Under the pieces are notes generated by a model that was not told the origin of the DNA, did no database searches, and worked only from the letters and a program-made list of their open reading frames with translations. A program made the translations under genes and the position numbers. From the NCBI RefSeq assembly GCF_035953295.1, contig NZ_CP108370.1, positions 2,480,001 through 2,544,000 on the forward strand: 64,000 nt of DNA. The letters are read 5' to 3'. Below, piece by piece: positions 18,998-27,243 of the stretch. Within the stretch, counting starts at the first letter, position 1. Every line of letters begins with the position of its first letter. The stretch is from Streptomyces sp. NBC_01335 (GTDB lineage Bacteria > Actinomycetota > Actinomycetes > Streptomycetales > Streptomycetaceae).

Positions 18998-20130
18998 TGC
19001 ACTGGGAACCACGCGCCGCAGCGCTCGCGGCCGAGGTGGCCCATCCGGGCTCGGACTGGTGGCTGCCCGTCGCGAGTACGCCGCGACACCAGTTCGTGGA
19101 ACGGTGGTTCACCGCCGGACCGGACGGTTGGACCGCCGTGGACGGTTCGGACCACGACGAAACATGGGCGGCGGCAGCGTACTCGGACACGACCCTGGTC
19201 ACGCAGATCGGGCCCGTGCATGCGGACCACACCCGGACAGGTCTGACTGTCACCGGGCATCCCACATCGTCTTCCACCCATCCGAGCCTCGTCGTCACCA
19301 TGCTTCGACACGGCCGGCTCACCCCCGGGGTCCGGCTCCTGGACCTCGCCACCGGCTCCGGGTACAGCGCAGCCCTGGCGTGCCACCGGCTTGGCGATCA
19401 GCTCGTCACCACCCTGGACGTCGACCCGTATCTCACCCTTGCCGCTGGTGACCGCCTCCACCGCGCCGGCCTCCACCCGCAGGTGGTGAGGGCGGACGCC
19501 ACCACGGCGGCGCTACCAGGAGAGTTCGACCGGATCGTGTCCATGGTGTCCGTGCCGCGCGTCCCCGCACAGTGGTTGACGGCGCTCGCCCCCGGCGGGC
19601 GACTCGTGACGACGATCGCCGGCACGGGCCTGATCGTCACCGCTGACAAGAATCGGGACGGTTCGGCGTCGGGGCGCGTCGAGTGGGACCGGGCAGCGTT
19701 CATGAAGGCCCGCAGCAGCACCGACTACCCGCCCGCGCTCGATGATCTGTTCATCACGGCCAGCAGAGAGCACGGAGATGTTGCCGTGTCCCCACTCCCC
19801 GTGCTCGACGTCATGCAGGCGTGGGAGGTGTGGTCGATGCTCACTCTGACCGCGCCCGGTATCGAGCATCGGACCGGAACGGCGGACGACGGCAGTCGCA
19901 TGACGTGGATGCTCCACCCCGATGGCTCCTGGGCCCGCGCGCGTACGGAGAAGGGAGAGCGCACCGCCACCGTCCACCAAGGTGGCCCCCGACGTCTGTA
20001 CGACCTGCTGGAGTGCGTCCGGTGGCGGTGGATCGAACACGGCGAACTCCCCGTCTACGGAGCGAAGGTCACCATCAGCCCCGACGGCGAGACCACATTC
20101 ACCCGCGGGGGGTGGGACATCACCCTGTGA
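18994..20130 (+). CDS. tgmC: Graspetide-associated O-methyltransferase (PIMT-like)
   Basis: This 378-residue protein carries a protein-L-isoaspartate methyltransferase core with the SAM motif RLLDLATGSGYSAAL at about residues 114-128, TLDVDPYLTLAAGDRL, and VRADATTAALPGEFDRIVSM. Extra domains lie on both sides: about 100 N-terminal and 150 C-terminal residues, the latter probably for the precursor peptide. In related graspetide systems this enzyme methylates an Asp, which then closes to an aspartimide. The Asp-Gly in the precursor core is a candidate target. It overlaps tgmB by 4 bp. Confidence 0.9.
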   Translation: MMHWEPRAAALAAEVAHPGSDWWLPVASTPRHQFVERWFTAGPDGWTAVDGSDHDETWAAAAYSDTTLVTQIGPVHADHTRTGLTVTGHPTSSSTHPSLVVTMLRHGRLTPGVRLLDLATGSGYSAALACHRLGDQLVTTLDVDPYLTLAAGDRLHRAGLHPQVVRADATTAALPGEFDRIVSMVSVPRVPAQWLTALAPGGRLVTTIAGTGLIVTADKNRDGSASGRVEWDRAAFMKARSSTDYPPALDDLFITASREHGDVAVSPLPVLDVMQAWEVWSMLTLTAPGIEHRTGTADDGSRMTWMLHPDGSWARARTEKGERTATVHQGGPRRLYDLLECVRWRWIEHGELPVYGAKVTISPDGETTFTRGGWDITL

Positions 20131-20183
20131 CCCCAACGCCACGTCCGGCAGACTGGCTCAGTCCGACGACGAGGAGGTTCCCG

Positions 20184-20513
20184 ATGAACGACGAACCCTT
20201 GGAGGAGTGGGCCGATCGGCGTGACCGGCGACGGCCCCGAGTCGGAGAGTGGCGGACCGTCCCCTTCGGGAACGACGCGGGGCGCGGGGCGCACGTGGAT
20301 CCCGACGCACCACGCGCTGTTCAGGTGTGGAACGGACATCAGTGGGTTCCGGAAGGTGTCGCTGAGGACTACTCCGCCACGGTCCAGGAGATCGGTGAGG
20401 ACATGTCGTCCCGGGCGGAGCGGGTCGATCTTCCGACGTCCGGAAGGCTCCCCACGGCGCCGGAGCCGTACCGGCCGACGATCCCCTTCTACCGTCCGAA
20501 CCATCGTTCGTGA
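20184..20513 (+). CDS. DUF6087-like hypothetical protein
   Basis: The 109-residue protein starts MNDEPLEEWADRRDRRRPRVGE with a GAGGAGG 6 bases upstream. It has a central AHVDPDAPRAVQVWNGHQWVPEGVAEDY pattern that I recognise from small Streptomyces proteins of the DUF6087 type. It is strongly charged, has no membrane segment, and ends Pro-rich. It follows tgmC by 53 bp in the same direction, so it may be a fourth cluster gene. Function is not known. Domain name is from memory. Confidence 0.65.
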   Translation: MNDEPLEEWADRRDRRRPRVGEWRTVPFGNDAGRGAHVDPDAPRAVQVWNGHQWVPEGVAEDYSATVQEIGEDMSSRAERVDLPTSGRLPTAPEPYRPTIPFYRPNHRS

Positions 20514-20529
20514 TGTCAGAAGGTCAACG

Positions 20530-20576
20530 CCCCGACCCCGGTCAGACCGACGGGTCGGTCGGCCGACCGGTCGGGG
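20530..20576. terminator. Terminator between the graspetide cluster and the ABC transporter operon
   Basis: A nested hairpin with outer arms CCCCGACC / GGTCGGGG and inner ACCGAC / GTCGGT sits 16 bp after the DUF6087-like stop, between convergent genes. It should stop transcription from both sides. The 169 bp between it and 20746 hold no gene that I can support. Confidence 0.75.
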
Positions 20577-20745
20577 AACCTTCCTTCCGTGGTGACGCCG
20601 GCCTGAGCGGGTGAGGGGCGCCAAAGCAATGCCGGATCGACGGATCGCCTCGCCCCGTGCTCGGGGACGTCGCACGGAGCGGACCCGGTCAAGGACGAGG
20701 CGTCGCGCACAACGGTGCGCACCGGACGCTGTGTATTCCTCCCTG

Positions 20746-21354
20746 TCAGGTGGCGGCGGCTCGCGGCGCGCTGCGGCGTGGTCCAAGGCATGTCGTCACC
20801 ACCATGCCTCCGACGAGAAGAAGCAGCGAGGTGGCGGCGGCGATGGGGGACGACGCTTCGTGAAGAGGCCAGGTCCAGCTGAAGGGGCGTCCTCCGGGGC
20901 CGAGTCCGATGAGCGCGCAGAGAACGGGGACGAGAGCGATGGCGACGGGGGCGTACACGTGGCCGACGAGGTATCGGGCGATGAGCCCGATGCCCAGGTA
21001 TCCGACGAGGTTCCTTGCCGCGGCGAGGGGCATGGACGAGTCCGCCGCACAGGAGGCGCCGAGACCGAGCACGGTGGCCAGGAGGGCGGCGGCCGTCAGC
21101 GTGCCTGCCCGGTATCGGTTCACGGGGCGGACTGCGGTGGTGTCGTAGACGTGGGGCACCCGGTTCAGCGCCTGAAGGATGAGCGCTGCCGGGATGGCGG
21201 GAAGTACCAGGGGTACGGGAATTCCCGCGCTCGCTCCGTTGAGGAGCGAGGGGATCGGCAGGCTGGATCCTCCGAGGAGTGGGACGAGCAGCATGGTAGC
21301 GGTGAGGACTGCTGCGGTGAACGGTGTCGTGTGCGCGCGGTGCCACCAGTTCAC
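20746..21354 (-). CDS. ABC-transporter-associated membrane protein (small subunit)
   Basis: This 202-residue protein has about six hydrophobic helices, from a GTG with MNWWHRAHTTPF as the start, a loop HVYDTTAVRPVNRYR, and GARYLV-like helices (LGIGLIARYLVGHVYAPVAIALVPVL). Its start overlaps the stop of the upstream membrane gene by 4 bp. It has no recognisable catalytic motif. It is the third gene of a transporter operon and likely an integral membrane partner. The substrate is unknown. It ends 233 bp from the convergent graspetide cluster. Confidence 0.75.
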   Translation of the reverse strand: MNWWHRAHTTPFTAAVLTATMLLVPLLGGSSLPIPSLLNGASAGIPVPLVLPAIPAALILQALNRVPHVYDTTAVRPVNRYRAGTLTAAALLATVLGLGASCAADSSMPLAAARNLVGYLGIGLIARYLVGHVYAPVAIALVPVLCALIGLGPGGRPFSWTWPLHEASSPIAAATSLLLLVGGMVVTTCLGPRRSAPRAAAT

Positions 21355-22598
21355 GATGTGGCTGCCTCGGTGTAGGAGGCGGGATCGAGGTCGGGCAGGA
21401 CGGTGCAGTCGCGGACGGCGCGCATGTTCCGTTCGTACCAGGCGTGCTGAGCCCGTGCGGGAAGGCCACGGACGCGTTCGGCGAGGGTGATCGCCTCTTG
21501 GGGCCAGCGCTGTGCGAGGTCGCTCTCGGGGACGCCGCCGGTGAGGGAGAGCCAGGCGGATATGGCGCTCGTGGCTTCCCCGCCGGGGTAGGTGGCGCCT
21601 TGGCGCAGTGCGCACTCGGGTGGCTCGTCGGGCAGTGGGCTGGTGGCTATGTTCGAGGCGACGTTGTTCCTGTCCGGCCGGGAGTCTCCGAACTCGGCCT
21701 GGCGGGCCGGGGTGACGCCGACGGCTGCCAGTCGGGCGAGGGTCTGATCGGCCCAGTGGCTGATGTCTGCCCGCCAAGTGTTCTGTTCGGGCCACAGGCA
21801 GATGCGCGGCTTCTGCTCGGCGCAGGTGCGCAGTGCGGTGTCGCGGGCCTGGGTGCCCTGGAATCCGAGGGGGACGGCCAGGGAGAGCGCCACTCCGGTG
21901 GCCACCGCGAAGCCCGTCAAGGACAGGAGCGGGCGCCAGAGGCGATGTCGCAACGCTGAGCTCAGGACCACGGCTGCCACGATCGCGAAGGAGAAAGTGA
22001 CGGTGGCGGCCAGGCTGCGGACGGAGGGCTCCTGATCGAGGCCGCAGCACTCGGTGACGCCCTGTCCGTTGAGGTGGCGCAGCCAGGGCAGGCCGCCGAT
22101 CGCGGCCGGCCAGAATCCCCACAGGTATCCGAAAATCAGCATGGTCGCGGCGCCGAGGAGTTGGGGCATACGGGCGCCGACGGACCAGCCCAGGGCGATG
22201 TGGGCGAGGACCACGCTGTAGGAGACGGCGAGGATCGCCGGATTCGGGAGACCGGACGGGGATGCCACCGACGTCAGGACGACCGCGAAGGGAGCGATCA
22301 TCGCGATCAGGCCCAGTACGGCAATGGGACCGAGGTGCAGGAGCGCCACGCTGTGCGTCGCGCGGGCTGGGGCCAGAGCGGTGATGCCGCCCCGCTTGAC
22401 CCGGGCCGCTTCCCAGGCGGCTCCCGCCCCGCATGCGGCGCTGATGAAGCCCAGGACGAGCGTGGTCCGGGAGCTGATGGAGGGCCAGTAGGAGAGGGTG
22501 GAAGCGGTGTTCTGTGCGCTGAACCACACCAGTACGGGAATCAGGACGAGGGCGGCCCAGGCGGCGGGCCCCGAGCGGAGAAGTGTCGAGATGCGCAC
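21351..22598 (-). CDS. ABC-type membrane protein with C-terminal extracytoplasmic domain
   Basis: The 415-residue protein (GTG start) has about six helices, including LVLIPVLVWFSAQNT near residue 17, then a large hydrophilic C-terminal half after residue 255. That half starts TCAEQKPRICLWPEQNTW, has several Cys (TC..RIC, PPECALRQG, RDCTVLP) that could form disulfides outside the cell, and lacks any peptidase motif I recognise. It follows the ATPase gene by 2 bp and overlaps the small subunit gene. It is probably the main permease. What it moves is unknown. Confidence 0.75.
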   Translation of the reverse strand: MRISTLLRSGPAAWAALVLIPVLVWFSAQNTASTLSYWPSISSRTTLVLGFISAACGAGAAWEAARVKRGGITALAPARATHSVALLHLGPIAVLGLIAMIAPFAVVLTSVASPSGLPNPAILAVSYSVVLAHIALGWSVGARMPQLLGAATMLIFGYLWGFWPAAIGGLPWLRHLNGQGVTECCGLDQEPSVRSLAATVTFSFAIVAAVVLSSALRHRLWRPLLSLTGFAVATGVALSLAVPLGFQGTQARDTALRTCAEQKPRICLWPEQNTWRADISHWADQTLARLAAVGVTPARQAEFGDSRPDRNNVASNIATSPLPDEPPECALRQGATYPGGEATSAISAWLSLTGGVPESDLAQRWPQEAITLAERVRGLPARAQHAWYERNMRAVRDCTVLPDLDPASYTEAATS

Positions 22599-22600
22599 GC

Positions 22601-23344
22601 TCAGACCTCCCCTCGGACCAGGCCGCGATAGGCGCTTTCCGCACGGCGTTCGTGCGGGGTACCGGCGGGGGCGGTGGCGAAGAACTCGCTCACCGGCCCT
22701 CGGAACACCGGTCGGCCGCGGTCGAAGACGATGACGGTCGTGTAGATGTCGGCGAGGTCTTCGGTCTGGTGCGTGGAGACGATGAAGTGCACCGAGTCGC
22801 TCAGTTCGGCCAGCAGGTCCCGGAAGAACCCTCGTTGCACAGGGTCGAGGCCGGCGGTCGGCTCGTCGAGGAGAACGACCTCGGCCTCGTGCACCAGCGT
22901 CTGCGCGATGCCCAGGCGGCGCAGCTGGCCTCCGGAGAGCTCGTGGCTCTTGCGCCGGCCCAGTTCCGTGAGGCGGACCCGTTCCAGCGCTGCGGCCGAA
23001 CGGTCCCATGCCTCGCGCCTGGACAGCCCCTTCAACCAGCCTACGTACGCGGCCTGTTCGCGGACCGTCAGGGCCGGTACGGCCTTCACCTCCTGGGGCA
23101 GCCAGCCCACCTTCTGCCGGAAAGCCCGGCGATCCCTTCGCCGGACACTGTCGAGGTGGCCGAGGGTGATGTGACCCGACGCAGGGGTGAGGGCGGACGC
23201 CCCCAGCGCGAGCAGTGTCGATTTCCCCGCCCCGTTCGGGCCGAGCAGGACGGTGCATCCCCCCGGGAGTTCCATCGTCAGGCTGTCGAGCACAGGAACA
23301 CCGGCCCGGTATGCGAAGGAGCAGTCCTCGTAGCGCAGTGGCAC
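22601..23344 (-). CDS. ABC transporter ATP-binding protein
   Basis: This 247-residue ATPase has Walker A (LGPNGAGKST), the Q-loop GWLPQEVKAV, signature LSGGQLRRLG and Walker B VVLLDEPTAGLD, then the switch His in VSTHQTEDL. The GTG at 23344 follows a GGGGGA site and opens with PLRYEDCSFAYRAGVPVLDSL, the right place for an ABC domain. It is the first gene of a three-gene operon preceded by a perfect 22-bp palindrome. The YtrB/BcrA-like layout suggests export or immunity, but this is inference. Confidence 0.88.
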   Translation of the reverse strand: MPLRYEDCSFAYRAGVPVLDSLTMELPGGCTVLLGPNGAGKSTLLALGASALTPASGHITLGHLDSVRRRDRRAFRQKVGWLPQEVKAVPALTVREQAAYVGWLKGLSRREAWDRSAAALERVRLTELGRRKSHELSGGQLRRLGIAQTLVHEAEVVLLDEPTAGLDPVQRGFFRDLLAELSDSVHFIVSTHQTEDLADIYTTVIVFDRGRPVFRGPVSEFFATAPAGTPHERRAESAYRGLVRGEV

Positions 23345-23392
23345 GCAGATCCCCCGGTGAGTGATATCTGAAGGCCCAGACGATGGTGTGGG

Positions 23393-23414
23393 GTGTGTGG
23401 TTGCAACCACACAC
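23393..23414. promoter_or_regulatory. Perfect 22-bp palindromic operator upstream of the ABC operon
   Basis: GTGTGTGGTTG followed directly by its exact reverse complement, centred 59 bp upstream of the ATPase start on the minus strand. It has no loop, so it is a DNA-binding site rather than a terminator. It resembles a target for a GntR- or TetR-type dimer, but no such gene lies next to it. Confidence 0.7.
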
Positions 23415-23520
23415 ACTTCCTTCTTCAACTGCAGCCCGGCGTGGGCGAAAGTAGCGTCGCTCGGGGAGCACCCGGAGAACCACCCGCCGGCCGCGTCCCC
23501 AACCTCACGGGGCAGTACAC

Positions 23521-24807
23521 CTACGGCTGCGTCTCCGCCTCTGCCCTCGCATCCTCGCCGGCCAACTGCGCGGTTCCCGCTGTCGGCGCGTGGCGTGTGC
23601 GCGAGGCGTGCAACGCCAGCGGGACGACGGCGAGCAGACCCACGACCGCGATGCCCGCACCGGACAGGCGCAGCGCCCCGACCGCGCCGAAGCCGGCCAC
23701 CAGCGGTCCGCCGAGCGCCGAGCCCAGGGGCACCGACAGGACCCGGACGGCGGAGCTCGCCGCGAGGGCCTGCGGCAGCAGCGCGCTGGGCGCCGAGCGT
23801 TGGAAGAGGGTGGTTGACAGTGACGAATACGGCGGCCAGAGCAGCCCGGCCGCACCGAAGCAGACAACCGACACGGCCGTCGGGGCACCCAGCCCCAAGG
23901 GGAGCATCAGCGCACCGAAGCCGATGACTATGCCGACTGTCGTGGGCCACATCCGCCACCGGCTGACAAAGGCGGTGAGCACCGAACCCAGTACCGCGCC
24001 GATACCGAAGGCCGTGTAGAACGCCGCAAGCACACCGGCCGAGGCACCCAGGTCGTCCGACACGTGCAGCGGGAGCGCCACGTACACCGGACCGAAGAGG
24101 AAGAAGAAGGCGAAGCTCAGGACCAGGAGGCCCGACAAGGCGGGGACACGTCGAATCGCTGCGAAACCGGCCGTCCGCGACGTCGCGACATCTTCGGGAT
24201 TCGGAACCGCGTCCTTGGGGACGATGACCAGGAAGGTGAACGCGAGGACGAGGAAAGTCATCGCGTCCACGGCCAGCACCGTCGCAGGGCCCCCGAGCAC
24301 GATCAGCAACGTGGCCAGCGAGGGCCCCGCCACCGTAGCGATCGACCCCACGCCGGACAGCACGGCGTTGCCCGCCAGGTGATCACGCTCCGGCAGCACC
24401 CTGGCGATCAGCGTGTAGACACCGGCCTGTCCCCAGGAATGCAGTACGGAGGAGACTGCCAGCAGCGTGACGTACCCCTCGATGCCGAGCACTCCGAAGG
24501 CGTACAACACCGGGATGAGCCCCAGCGCACCCGCACGCAGCGCCGCGTCCCAGCCTGCGAGTTGGGCGGGACGGCGGTGACGCAGGAAACGGCCGAGCAG
24601 CAACGCGCCCACCGCTCCCGGCAGGGCGTAGGCGGCCGCCGCCAGCGCCACCCAGACGCCGCGGTCCGCGGGCGGCGCCAACTCGATCGCCAGCCAGCTC
24701 ACCGCCACCACTGCCATGCCGTCACCCAGCGAGGAGACGGCGAATCCCGGAAGGACCCGCCGCAGAGTCGGGTGATTGATCACCGGCCAGTACGGCGAAG
24801 GGCGCAT
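23521..24807 (-). CDS. MFS transporter
   Basis: This 428-residue membrane protein has about 12 helices, beginning after MRPSPYWPVINHPTLRRVLPGF. It has the family pattern AAYALPGAVGALLLGRFLRHRRPAQLAGWDA (a motif A-like loop) and ends in a hydrophilic tail. It is in the DHA3-like group that includes macrolide and enterobactin exporters, judged from the layout. The start is the ATG at 24807; a GTG one codon earlier is also possible and there is no strong ribosome site. The frame is open upstream into a truncated gene. Confidence 0.88.
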   Translation of the reverse strand: MRPSPYWPVINHPTLRRVLPGFAVSSLGDGMAVVAVSWLAIELAPPADRGVWVALAAAAYALPGAVGALLLGRFLRHRRPAQLAGWDAALRAGALGLIPVLYAFGVLGIEGYVTLLAVSSVLHSWGQAGVYTLIARVLPERDHLAGNAVLSGVGSIATVAGPSLATLLIVLGGPATVLAVDAMTFLVLAFTFLVIVPKDAVPNPEDVATSRTAGFAAIRRVPALSGLLVLSFAFFFLFGPVYVALPLHVSDDLGASAGVLAAFYTAFGIGAVLGSVLTAFVSRWRMWPTTVGIVIGFGALMLPLGLGAPTAVSVVCFGAAGLLWPPYSSLSTTLFQRSAPSALLPQALAASSAVRVLSVPLGSALGGPLVAGFGAVGALRLSGAGIAVVGLLAVVPLALHASRTRHAPTAGTAQLAGEDARAEAETQP

Positions 24808-24976
24808 CACACGTTTCAGGTCCAGACCCACAGGATGCTCCACACATCGACGGAACCGACACGACGACCCTGCCCCAGATGCTGGCAGGCGAGAGGGGCC
24901 TTCTCTGCTGGCATAAACGTTCCGTCCAACGCGAACGGCGCCCCGAGGGCTGCGCGTTGCCCTCGGTTCTCCGAGT

Positions 24977-25187
24977 CGGGATCTTGCCGTACGGAGGTGG
25001 CAGTCGAGCAGGCCGGACGAAGTCGGGAAAGCATCAAGCGGGTCGAGCAGAACCACCGGTTTCTGACGTAGGCGGGAGGCAACTCGCACAAGGTTCGGTT
25101 GAAGTGAGCTTCGGCCTCGTCGTGGCGGCCCAGCCGGTGTACGGCGAGCCCCGACAGGCCGCTCAACCCGGACTGATCGTGGAAGGC
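24977..25187 (-). pseudogene. Fragment of an XRE-TPR regulator gene
   Basis: About 210 bp match the 3' part of the intact XRE-TPR gene at 15226-15452. The translation keeps DQSGLSGLSGLAVHRLGRH, DEAEAHFNRTLCELPPAYV and RNRWFCST, then a 5-residue deletion and SRLRPACSTATSVRQDP. It has no helix-turn-helix, no start and no stop of its own kind. It joins an unrelated hypothetical gene at about 25187. It is a remnant from duplication or recombination. Confidence 0.85.
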
Positions 25188-25188
25188 A

Positions 25189-25593
25189 GGACTCGGCGCC
25201 CGTCCGTCCGGACGCCGAGGGAAGACTGCCGAGCGGCAGGTGACCGCCCCGCCGGTCCGGGTATAAGTCGCTGTACGCGACCTCTTCCGGCGCCTCTTCC
25301 CAGGTGTGCCGCTCGGGATGGCCGACGAACAGGCAGCAGGCATCACCGTCGGTTCCCGGCGCGACCGCCGGGCAGTCCCGCAGCACGACCACATCCACGG
25401 CGGTCATCTCCGTCCAGCGGAGCCACCACGCGGTTCCGTACTCGCCGAGGTCGCCGGCGAAGCCGTAGTGCTCCACGCCTTCATGTGCGGACAACTGGCA
25501 CTGCACCGTGCTGTCCACGCACGCGTCGACCAACCCCTCCTGCGCTTCCCGCACCAGGTCGAGGGGCACCCGGCGCCACTTCGGGCACCGCAT
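25189..25593 (-). pseudogene. Hypothetical protein, 3' end lost at a junction
   Basis: The frame starts at the ATG at 25593, which shares one base with the stop of the upstream gene (TGATG). It begins MRCPKWRRVPLDLVREAQEG, has HYGFAGDLGEYGTAWWLRWTE and VGHPERHTWEEAPEEVAYS, and reads like a real small Streptomyces protein. No stop codon follows. The frame runs on through the pseudogene fragment in a different reading register and into the MFS gene. So the natural C-terminus was probably replaced when the sequences were joined. Function is unknown. Confidence 0.65.
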
Positions 25594-25850
25594 CACGACC
25601 CCGTCCGAGAGGCAACGCCGGCGCGCGAGAAGCGATCCGTGCAACGCGGGCACGTGCATGCCGGAAAGAGACAGGGACTATCGAGGATCACCCGATCCTC
25701 GTCCTCCAGGACCTCTTTCACCTGGCCCCAGGTTCGCCCGGAGTCTCGGGACACCCTGAGCGTCATAAGAACCCGCTGGTCGCCACCCAGCCCCTGGGTC
25801 CGCGCATGAGCTACCAGCTCAAGCGCGAGGGCTTCTCTTCTCGTCGTCAT
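25593..25850 (-). CDS. Small hypothetical protein with C-terminal cysteine cluster
   Basis: The 85-residue protein starts MTTRREALALELVAHARTQ and contains MTLRVSRDSGRTWGQVKEV, then CLFPACTCPRC near the end, a Cys-X5-Cys-X-Cys-X2-Cys arrangement that could hold zinc. It is translationally coupled to the truncated gene downstream and divergent from the split XRE gene at 26004. Similar proteins with a VSRD-GRTWG motif are common in Streptomyces beside XRE-type regulators. The role is unknown. Confidence 0.7.
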   Translation of the reverse strand: MTTRREALALELVAHARTQGLGGDQRVLMTLRVSRDSGRTWGQVKEVLEDEDRVILDSPCLFPACTCPRCTDRFSRAGVASRTGS

Positions 25851-26003
25851 GACCGAACTCCTCTGTGAATTCCACTGCTCTTCCGGGGCAACTTCCATCG
25901 AAGCGGCAGGAATCGGAGGTCTCCACGGCATTCATGCGGCAGTCTTGAGGCAAGTCCGTGCACGGGTGGCCGCTGAGACCGAAAACCGCAGGAAGGGGGT
26001 GCC

Positions 26004-26264
26004 GTGGGACTGGCGGAGCGCCGCAAAGCCCTGGGCTACAGTCAGGAGAAGTTGGCCGACTTACTCGGTGTGGATCGCACAACCGTCGGACGTTGGGAAA
26101 GCGGCAAAGTTGCTCCTCAACCACCCCAGCGACGAGCGTTGGCCGCCGCCCTCGAAGTGGGCCCCCAAGAGCTGGACACCCTTCTGGCACCGTCTCAGGC
26201 CGCAGGCAAGGAGGCTTCCGGGCGCCAGTCCACTGCACCCTCGAGCGTGGGAGACCCTACGTAG
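26004..26264 (+). pseudogene. XRE helix-turn-helix part of a split regulator gene
   Basis: The 86-codon frame begins at a GTG with AGGAAGGGGG just upstream. It has a clean helix-turn-helix (MGLAERRKALGYSQEKLADLL then VDRTTVGRWESGKVAPQP) and RALAAALEVGPQELDTLL, then drifts into low-similarity sequence and stops at 26264. Full-length relatives continue for about 300 more residues of TPR-like helices. Those helices resume in a different frame at 26267. A TTA codon at 26061 makes translation bldA-dependent if the gene is used at all. Confidence 0.7.
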
Positions 26265-26266
26265 AC

Positions 26267-26842
26267 ATGTCCGAGCAGCGCTTCCACCAGGCGGCGCAGA
26301 TACTCGGAGCTGCCGAGCGACTGGCCGGCCGTGGGGACAGCAGCCTCTCGACTCGGCACTGGGTCGCCTCCGTTCAAGCCGAGGCATACGCAGGCCTGGG
26401 CGACCTGAGCGCCTGCGAGCGCGCGATGGACCAGGCGGAGACCGTTCGTGACCTTGCTGCGGGCAGCGTCAACGATGGATGGCTTCGGTTCGACGGCGCA
26501 CGGCTGGCCGAGGAACGTGGATCGCGGTACCTACGGCTCGGCCGTATCCATCTGGCGGAGAACGCCTTGAAACATGCACTGGATCAGGCAGCCCTGGCCT
26601 CTGGGCAGTCGTACCGGCGACGCGGAGCCGTGCTCGCCGACCTGGCCGCCATCGGCGCGAAGCGGCGGGACGTGGAGCAGGTTGTGACATACGGCAGCGA
26701 AGCCGTCGACCTGGCACGAGCCTCCGCGTCCGGGTACATCGCCCGTAAACTTCAAGCCCTGTGCGACGAGTTCGGCCCCTTGAGCCGTGACCCCCTTGCA
26801 GCGGAGTTGGGGGCAGAGATCGCCGCTCTGAGTACGCCGTGA
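26267..26842 (+). pseudogene. TPR-like C-terminal part of the split regulator gene
   Basis: A 191-codon frame starts at the ATG at 26267, three bases after the upstream stop, with MSEQRFHQAAQILGAAERLAG. It carries TPR-like helices such as SACERAMDQAETVRDLAAG and HLAENALKHALDQAALASGQSY, then DVEQVVTYGSEAVDLARASASGYIA. It corresponds to the second half of an XRE-TPR regulator, without its helix-turn-helix. An internal deletion with a frameshift is the simplest explanation; a stand-alone TPR protein is the alternative. Confidence 0.7.
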
Positions 26843-26856
26843 CGAGAGGGACGGGC

Positions 26857-27222
26857 ATGTCGCAGACCGAGGGTGCACGAGTGTTCCGGGAAGCCTGGAT
26901 CGCGGGAGTGCACCGGCACTTCTCCGGCGAGCCGAAGCCCGGCTACGTCACTCCGTGGGACGGCACCCCGCAGTGGGAGCGCGAGGCCGCCGGCTCCGTC
27001 TACACGCAGGTCCGCCAGTTCGTGGAGGTCAGCGGCGGATCGGCGGCGCGGCTGTCCCGCGAGCAGAAGAGCCGTTTCGTCGCGCTGTGCTGGACGGCCC
27101 AGATGTTCAAGCACTTCGAGGACCCGAAGCCGGGCTATGTGGCCGACTGGCCGGACCTCCCGTCCTGGCAGCAGGAGACCGACGCTGACATCTTCGAGGC
27201 CATCGAGAAGGAACCGGGCTGA
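26857..27222 (+). CDS. Hypothetical protein made of two internal repeats
   Basis: The 121-residue protein starts MSQTEGARVFREAWIAG; GAGAGGG lies 6 bases before the ATG. It holds two copies of one unit: HFSGEPKPGYVTPWDGTPQW near residue 25 and HFEDPKPGYVADWPDLPSW near residue 85, each followed by an acidic helix. The shared Lys-Pro-Gly-Tyr-Val and Trp positions point to a small repeated fold. I do not recognise the family. It follows the split regulator and ends before a strong terminator. Confidence 0.7.
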   Translation: MSQTEGARVFREAWIAGVHRHFSGEPKPGYVTPWDGTPQWEREAAGSVYTQVRQFVEVSGGSAARLSREQKSRFVALCWTAQMFKHFEDPKPGYVADWPDLPSWQQETDADIFEAIEKEPG

Positions 27223-27243
27223 GAGCTGCTCGGCGGAGAATGC

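Noticed and set aside
20516..21469. A minus-strand 317-codon frame covering the terminator and the small ABC membrane gene.
   Set aside because: It is His/Pro/Arg-rich with no hydrophobic pattern; the overlapping frame encodes a good membrane protein.
23393..23414. Reading the 22-bp palindrome as a terminator.
   Set aside because: It has no loop and sits at the 5' side of the ABC operon and beyond the 3' end of the MFS gene by the wrong geometry, so an operator fits better.
24808..25593. A continuous fusion of the hypothetical protein with the MFS transporter.
   Set aside because: The frame is open, but the junction passes through a pseudogene fragment in another register; the MFS gene has its own start at the family position.
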